A stretch of DNA of 29,285 bases from RGIG1828 sp045536915 (GTDB lineage Bacteria; Bacillota; Clostridia; UMGS1810). Under the pieces are notes generated by a model, which saw only the letters and a program-made list of their open reading frames with translations, was not told the DNA's origin and did not search any database. Below are positions 24,926-29,285 of this stretch, in pieces. Each line of letters opens with the position of its first letter. The first letter of the stretch is position 1. Location: the NCBI GenBank assembly GCA_045536915.1, contig JAZSOL010000026.1:1-29285 (forward strand), read 5' to 3'. The translations under genes and the position numbers were made by a program.

Positions 24926-24957
24926 ACGCAATATATTTTTATGTTGGAGGTAAAATT

Positions 24958-25809
24958 ATGTATAAAATTCCTATAGGCGCTATGCTTGAATCATTCAGAC
25001 TCAACACAAAGCAGGCAATTGAAACTGCGGCAAAAATCGGCGTAAACGGTTTGCAGATGTATTGCACAAAGGGAGAACACGCTCCCGAAAACATGACAGA
25101 AGACAAAATCAAAGAGCTTCTTGATATGGTTAAATCCAACGGACTTGGGTTTTCAGCAATCTGCGGTGACCTTGGTATGGGGTTTGGAAATGCCGAACTC
25201 AACGTCGGCCTTATTGAAAAATCAAAACGCATTGTTGACCTTGCATTAAAGCTTGAAACAAATATCATCACAACTCACATCGGCGTTGTGCCCGAAGATT
25301 CTTCTCACGACCGCTATAAGGTTATGCAGGAAGCGTGCTTTGAGCTTGCAAAATATGCCGACAGCGTTGGTGCACACTTTGCAGTTGAAACAGGCCCCGA
25401 AACCTCGGCAACATTAAAGTCTTTTCTCGACACTCTCGGTTCAAAAGGTGTTGCAGTAAACCTTGACCCGGCAAACCTCGCAATGGTAACCGGTGACGAT
25501 GCTGTTGAAGCTGTGTATAATCTTAAGGACTACATTGTACATACCCATGCAAAAGACGGTGTAATGATTCAGAGAGGAAACCCCGAATATATCTACCGTG
25601 TTGTTCATCCTGTTCCTCAGGAAGCAGAAGGCGTTAAATACTTTGAAGAAGTTCCTCTCGGAAAGGGAAGTGTTGATTTCCCAAAATATCTTGAAGCACT
25701 TTCGGATATAGGATATAAAGGATTCTTAACAATTGAAAGAGAATGCGGCGAAAACCCCGTGGACGATATTACAATGGCGACAGAGTTTCTTAAAAATATT
25801 ATAGGATAA
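24958..25809 (+). CDS. Xylose-isomerase-like TIM-barrel sugar isomerase/epimerase or lyase (copy 1)
   Basis: 283 residues, AP-endonuclease-2/sugar phosphate isomerase superfamily. The four expected metal ligands are visible: E144 (FAVETGPE), D170 (VNLDPANL), H197 (VHTHAKD) and E260 (LTIEREC). It is cytoplasmic. GGAGG precedes the ATG by 7 bases. It is first in a cassette with a Gfo/Idh/MocA dehydrogenase 14 bases downstream and a second barrel. This superfamily includes sugar epimerases, inosose dehydratases and hydroxypyruvate isomerases, and also the enzymes that isomerise or eliminate 3-keto sugars in oxidoreductive glycoside cleavage. The neighbourhood favours the keto-sugar or inositol-like roles, but the specific reaction cannot be read from sequence. 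Confidence 0.9.
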   Translation: MYKIPIGAMLESFRLNTKQAIETAAKIGVNGLQMYCTKGEHAPENMTEDKIKELLDMVKSNGLGFSAICGDLGMGFGNAELNVGLIEKSKRIVDLALKLETNIITTHIGVVPEDSSHDRYKVMQEACFELAKYADSVGAHFAVETGPETSATLKSFLDTLGSKGVAVNLDPANLAMVTGDDAVEAVYNLKDYIVHTHAKDGVMIQRGNPEYIYRVVHPVPQEAEGVKYFEEVPLGKGSVDFPKYLEALSDIGYKGFLTIERECGENPVDDITMATEFLKNIIG

Positions 25810-25823
25810 AGGAGACGGAAAAT

Positions 25824-26879
25824 ATGATTAAAGTAGCAATAATCGGTGTGGGCAACATTGCCGAGTCACACATCGGAGGATATAAGAACAACCCCAACGT
25901 TGAGCTTTATGCTTTTTGCGATATTAATGAAAAAAGACTCAAAGAAATGGGCGAAAAATACGGTGTGGAAAGACTCTATACCAATAAAGACGAAATGCTA
26001 AGTGACCCCGCAATTGATGCAGTAAGCGTTTGCACATGGAACAGCGAACACGCACCGTGTACAATAGCTGCTCTTAATGCCGGAAAGCACGTTCTTTGCG
26101 AAAAGCCTATGGCATCAAGCGTGGAAGAAGCAATTGCAATGAAAGAAGCTGCCGAAAGAAACGGAAAGCTCCTTATGATTGGCTTTGTGCGCCGTTTCGG
26201 AAATGACATTGCAATTATGAATGACTTTAAAGAAAACGGATTCTTTGGCGATATCTACTATGCAAAAGCAACCTACTTAAGAAGAAATGGTAATCCCGGC
26301 GGATGGTTTGGCGACAAATCCCGTTCAGCAGGCGGACCGCTTATTGACCTCGGTGTTCACGTTATAGACTTCTCCCGTTATTTTATGGGTAATCCCAAGC
26401 CGGTTTCCGTTTATGGTGCAACATTCCAGAAACTTTTCGACAGAAAGAACATCAAAACGCCTAAGGGATATTATTCCACAAGCCACAGCGATGACGATAT
26501 CTGTGATGTTGAAGACCTTGCATCCGCTTTAATCAGATTTGATGACGGCAGTGTGCTTTTTGTTGAAGCAAGCTTCAGCCTTAATCTTAAAAAGAACAAA
26601 GGCGATATTGAATTTTTCGGAACCAAGGGTGGCGCAAAACTTTCTCCCGAACTCGAACTCTATAGCGAAATGAATGACTATATGGTAAATATTGACCTTG
26701 AAGCGGAAACGGCTCTCAGTTTTTCCGGACTTTTTGAAAACGAAATTAACCACTACGTTGACTGCGTTATAAACGGAACAAAGTGTAAGAGTCCGGCAGA
26801 AGACGGAATTGAAATTATGAAAATTCTTATGGCTATTTATGAATCAGCCAAAACAGGTCACGAAGTAATTTTAAACTAA
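25824..26879 (+). CDS. Gfo/Idh/MocA-family NAD(P)-dependent sugar oxidoreductase
   Basis: 351 residues. An N-terminal Rossmann fold has the nucleotide loop GVGNIAESH (8-16), DINEKR at the end of the second strand (an acidic residue, suggesting NAD preference) and the conserved EKP motif (93-95). The C-terminal alpha/beta domain has GGPLIDLGVHVID (171-182) with catalytic-type D175 and H179. The family oxidises or reduces cyclic sugars and polyols such as myo-inositol, glucose and 3-keto-glycosides. AAAGGAG precedes the start. Its place between two xylose-isomerase-like barrels suggests it makes or consumes the keto intermediate that they act on. It has normal length and no signal peptide. The substrate is unknown. 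Confidence 0.93.
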   Translation: MIKVAIIGVGNIAESHIGGYKNNPNVELYAFCDINEKRLKEMGEKYGVERLYTNKDEMLSDPAIDAVSVCTWNSEHAPCTIAALNAGKHVLCEKPMASSVEEAIAMKEAAERNGKLLMIGFVRRFGNDIAIMNDFKENGFFGDIYYAKATYLRRNGNPGGWFGDKSRSAGGPLIDLGVHVIDFSRYFMGNPKPVSVYGATFQKLFDRKNIKTPKGYYSTSHSDDDICDVEDLASALIRFDDGSVLFVEASFSLNLKKNKGDIEFFGTKGGAKLSPELELYSEMNDYMVNIDLEAETALSFSGLFENEINHYVDCVINGTKCKSPAEDGIEIMKILMAIYESAKTGHEVILN

Positions 26880-26897
26880 GTGGAAAGGATAGTCAAA

Positions 26898-27743
26898 ATG
26901 AAAATAGGAACAAGCTCTTATTCATTTCAGCAATACATAAACGATGGCAGACTCACTCAGAAAACTGCTATTGCAAAAGCAAAAGAAATGGGATTTGACG
27001 ATATTGAATTTACCGACCTCAAGCCTGAGGACGGCAAGAGCCAGCTTGAATATGCGGCACAGCTTAAAGAAGAAGCTTTGAGATGCGGCATTGAAATTTC
27101 TGCTTACGCAATCGGTGCAAATCTTGCCAAAGCTGATGAATGCGAACTTGGAAAAGAAATTGAACGCCTCAAAGGTCAGGTTGACGTGGCAAAGGCAATG
27201 GGCGCAAAGTTTATGCGCCACGATGTTATGTATGGCTACGAAGATTTCAGATCATTTGACATGGCTCTTCCCAATATTGCAAAAGCTGCAAGAGAAGTTA
27301 CGGAATATGCTGAGTCGGTTGGAATTAAAACTATGGTTGAAAACCACGGCTATATCTGCCAGGACCCCGACAGGGTTGAAAGGCTCATCTGCACAGTAAA
27401 CCATCCGAACTACGGTCTTCTTCTCGACATAGGTAATTTCCTGTGCGCAGATGTTGCACCCGAGCTTGCAGTATCTAAGCTTATAAACCTTGCGTTTATG
27501 GTTCACGCAAAGGATTTCAGAATTTATGACTATTATCAGGGCAGAGAATGCGGATTCCAGACAAGAGCCAAAAACCGTCTCGAAGGTATGAGCGTTGGCT
27601 ACGGCGACATCAAAATGAAGCAGTGCCTTGATATCATAAAAGCTTCCGGATTCGATGGATACATGGACATTGAATACGAAGGAAGCGGCGATTGCATTGA
27701 AGGAATTCAGCGTTCGCTTGATTTTCTCAGAAAAAATATATGA
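26898..27743 (+). CDS. Xylose-isomerase-like TIM-barrel sugar isomerase/epimerase or lyase (copy 2)
   Basis: 281 residues. The ATG at 26898 is used because AAAGGA lies 8 bases upstream; the open frame reaches back to a GTG at 26880 that has no binding site and directly abuts the preceding stop. Metal-ligand residues are E148 (MVENHG), D177 (LLLDIGN), H203 (MVHAKDF) and E259 (MDIEYEG), as in the superfamily. It is only distantly similar to copy 1 in the same cassette, so the two likely perform successive or different steps rather than being redundant. It shows a somewhat inosose-dehydratase/keto-sugar-enzyme-like C-terminal half. Last gene of the cassette, followed by a strong terminator. Confidence 0.9.
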   Translation: MKIGTSSYSFQQYINDGRLTQKTAIAKAKEMGFDDIEFTDLKPEDGKSQLEYAAQLKEEALRCGIEISAYAIGANLAKADECELGKEIERLKGQVDVAKAMGAKFMRHDVMYGYEDFRSFDMALPNIAKAAREVTEYAESVGIKTMVENHGYICQDPDRVERLICTVNHPNYGLLLDIGNFLCADVAPELAVSKLINLAFMVHAKDFRIYDYYQGRECGFQTRAKNRLEGMSVGYGDIKMKQCLDIIKASGFDGYMDIEYEGSGDCIEGIQRSLDFLRKNI

Positions 27744-27780
27744 TTTTAGTTTTCCAAAATCACAAAGAATTTATCTCAAT

Positions 27781-27818
27781 AAAAATACCGGGTTTGCTCA
27801 AACCCGGTATTTTTACAT
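27781..27818. terminator. Bidirectional rho-independent terminator
   Basis: A perfect 15-base stem, AAAAATACCGGGTTT with AAACCCGGTATTTTT, loop GCTC, flanked by A-rich and T-rich arms. It sits between the convergent sugar cassette (stop 27743) and the minus-strand gene ending at 27820, so it likely stops both. Confidence 0.9.
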
Positions 27819-27819
27819 A

Positions 27820-28335
27820 TTATTTGTTTTCAGTTTTCTTTGCACTTGTTTTCTTTGCCGGAGCTTTCTTTTCTGCTTTTGCAGCCTGCGGTTTCACATC
27901 TTCGAGAGTAATCTGCTCTGCTTTAATCTCTGCTTTTTTTGCAGGTGTCTTTTTTGCGGTTGTTTTCTTTGCCGCGGGTTTCTTTTCAGCAGTTTTTTTA
28001 GCAGCCGGTTTTTTTGTTGCAGTTTTTTTCTTTTCAATAACAAGCGCTATAGCCTTAACGTGTTCTTCGTTGCCTTCAATTGCCATATCGGAATTTTCTT
28101 TTTTGCCGCCAATGAATCCCTCAAAGGTTTTTGCATCGGTTGTAATCATGGCTGTGTGGTCGTGATAATCGTAGGGCTCAACTGCGAATTCATCATTGAT
28201 GTATGCTATATAAAATGCTCCGCCGCAGTCTTCATCGGTGAGATTTACCTGGATTGCAAAGCTTTCTGTGAGCTTTGAAAGGTCTGGTTTTGCGTATTTC
28301 TTTTTGATTGCTTCGAATTTTGCAATAAATGTCAT
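27820..28335 (-). CDS. SCP2-like domain protein with histone-H1-like Lys/Ala tail
   Basis: 171 residues from the ATG at 28335, chosen because AAAGGA lies 9 bases before it; an upstream ATG (28353) lacks a site. Residues 1-100 resemble the small SCP2 (sterol carrier protein 2-like) domains of Firmicutes, with alternating strands (FAIQVNL, AFYIAYIND, TAMITTDAKTFEGFIGG). Residues 101-171 are about 40% lysine and rich in alanine, with repeated AAKKT and PAKK units, like eukaryotic H1 and bacterial H1-like proteins such as Chlamydia Hc and Bordetella BpH. It has no signal peptide. The tail could bind nucleic acid or negatively charged membranes. It has a consensus promoter, so is probably well expressed. 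The SCP2 call is by resemblance, moderate confidence; the tail composition is plainly seen. Confidence 0.82.
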   Translation of the reverse strand: MTFIAKFEAIKKKYAKPDLSKLTESFAIQVNLTDEDCGGAFYIAYINDEFAVEPYDYHDHTAMITTDAKTFEGFIGGKKENSDMAIEGNEEHVKAIALVIEKKKTATKKPAAKKTAEKKPAAKKTTAKKTPAKKAEIKAEQITLEDVKPQAAKAEKKAPAKKTSAKKTENK

Positions 28336-28378
28336 CGCTTTTTTTCCTTTCATAAATTGTTTTAGTCTTTTCTTACAA

Positions 28379-28407
28379 ATTATAACTTATTTTTTGTTGA
28401 TTGTCAA
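28379..28407 (-). promoter_or_regulatory. Consensus sigma-A promoter for the SCP2/H1-like gene
   Basis: On the minus strand TTGACA (28407-28402), 17-base spacer, TATAAT (28384-28379): a perfect consensus. The start codon is 43 bases downstream. Confidence 0.88.
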
Positions 28408-28509
28408 CAAAAAAACATTGTCAAATTTTTACAAAAAGCACAAACAAATTGTTAAACTCTTGACAAATTGTTAGAATCCTCATCCTGATTGTCCGCATTT
28501 GCCCGGGTG

Positions 28510-29187
28510 TTATATTATTGCAAATAGTATGAATCCCACTGTGTTTATTGCAAAGTTAGCACAGATGTGAACTATCCACGATGTGCATATGCTGCCTGTT
28601 TTTTCATCAAGCAGGTTGAAGATTATTCCGCCTGCAAAAAGTCCGGCTATAATAAGAACGTAGAGCCAAATTGAAAACCAGCTTGTCATCATTGCTATGT
28701 GGTAGATGGCAAACGTTCCTGCGCTGAAGATGTGGGCAAAGAGTCTGCCTGCATGTTTTTTAAGCGTGAGAAAAGCAAATCCGCGGAAGAAAAATTCTTC
28801 AAGCAGAGAATTTGCAAATGATATGTAGAGCGAAACAAAAAGAAAATTGTTTTTGTTAACACCTATATTTGCGGTCAGAGCATTGGTTATGTTTGAAAAG
28901 TCAAACACATTTCTCAAAATAAAATATCCGCCAACAATAACTGCATAAAGCGGTATTGCAATTGCAAGAGATATCATAACTGCATTCTTTTTTGGCTTGA
29001 AAAGTGCTTTTGTATTCCTTTCTTTGCTCATAAAGATGTATGCAACCGGACAAATAAGAAAAAGAATAACCTTAACTAAAGATTTTACGGCATACGCCGG
29101 CTGAATAACAGCATCAACAACTGCCATAAAAGCACAGCACACAATAACTGTCAGGCATATAAAAAATATTGATTTTTTACTGTTCAT
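28510..29187 (-). CDS. CPBP-family intramembrane metalloprotease
   Basis: 225 residues, mostly hydrophobic, with about six to eight membrane segments. It carries the CAAX protease/bacteriocin-processing (Abi, Rce1-like) motifs: EExxxR in LLEEFFFRG (E130, E131, R135), FAIYHIAM (H163) and HxxxN in IVHICAN (H207, N211). Family members cleave membrane peptides and act in bacteriocin maturation or immunity, peptide pheromone processing or stress signalling. The ATG follows an AAAGGCGGA-like site. No bacteriocin gene was seen within the window; the upstream side is cut by its edge. The stop lies in a 156-base gap before the promoter of the next gene, with no clear terminator. The natural substrate is unknown. 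Confidence 0.9.
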   Translation of the reverse strand: MNSKKSIFFICLTVIVCCAFMAVVDAVIQPAYAVKSLVKVILFLICPVAYIFMSKERNTKALFKPKKNAVMISLAIAIPLYAVIVGGYFILRNVFDFSNITNALTANIGVNKNNFLFVSLYISFANSLLEEFFFRGFAFLTLKKHAGRLFAHIFSAGTFAIYHIAMMTSWFSIWLYVLIIAGLFAGGIIFNLLDEKTGSICTSWIVHICANFAINTVGFILFAII

Positions 29188-29246
29188 TATATCATCCGCC
29201 TTTCAAATTTTGAATTATCGGGGTGACGAAACAAGGTTAGTGCGTT

Positions 29247-29285
29247 GTAGGGGACGTGTGCTCCTGCGCTCCCCGTCTTTGGCCG
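29247..29285 (+). repeat. GTAGGGGACG intergenic repeat, cut by window edge
   Basis: GTAGGGGACG recurs here as at 11858, followed by GC-rich sequence (CTCCTGCGCTCCCCGTC) unlike the AT-rich intergenic DNA around it. The window ends inside it, so its structure cannot be completed. Confidence 0.45.

Noticed and set aside
27655..28278. 207-residue plus-strand frame rich in Cys and Phe, and an overlapping 141-residue frame
   Set aside because: These are the antisense of the Lys/Ala tail (AAG/GCA-type codons read as Cys/Phe on the other strand). They have no ribosome binding site and cross the terminator.

Overview
The window looks like a chromosomal segment of a low-to-mid GC, Gram-positive Clostridia-type bacterium, probably an uncultured polysaccharide-using gut member of the class. 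The evidence is S-layer homology (SLH) anchors, Big_5-type Ig modules, strong AGGAGG-type ribosome binding sites, sigma-A promoters, a DUF4358-like domain and a CPBP protease. Assignment below class level is not supported by sequence alone. No rRNA, tRNA or CRISPR array was seen.

Region 1 (1-9947, + strand) is one run of tightly spaced genes. It starts with a surface protein cut by the window edge (carbohydrate-binding-like and Ig-like modules). An SLH-anchored relative and a second SLH protein that overlaps it by 8 bases follow. The run ends with a mandelate racemase/enolase-superfamily enzyme, a GH88 unsaturated glucuronyl hydrolase and a rho-independent terminator. Together they suggest surface capture and intracellular processing of a uronate-containing polysaccharide.

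Region 2 (9948-17158) is mostly housekeeping. Enolase (eno) has a strong internal start but an unexplained open extension upstream. A 243-bp MITE-like element with perfect 17-bp terminal inverted repeats separates it from a convergent two-gene cassette: a 1146-aa UPF1/DNA2-like SF1 helicase and an overlapping 251-aa winged-helix-like partner. Divergent from the helicase, with back-to-back consensus promoters, is ispE.

Region 3 (17205-23924, +) is the most interesting part. An MBOAT O-acyltransferase is followed by two tandem paralogues, each with a membrane anchor, a DHHW/AlgX-like domain and an SGNH esterase-like domain. The first carries a C-terminal CE4 polysaccharide deacetylase and has lost the DHHW histidine motif. 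The second keeps that motif and ends in a DUF4358-like domain. I read this as a cell-envelope glycan acetylation/deacetylation system with an architecture I do not recognise as described.

Region 4 (23964-27818) is an AraC regulator divergent from a three-gene sugar cassette: two xylose-isomerase-like TIM barrels flanking a Gfo/Idh/MocA dehydrogenase. This gene content fits oxidoreductive (keto-sugar) glycoside metabolism. Region 5 (27820-29285, - strand) holds a small SCP2-like protein with a histone-H1-like Lys/Ala tail, a CPBP intramembrane protease, and at the window edge a repeat resembling one inside the MITE-like element.
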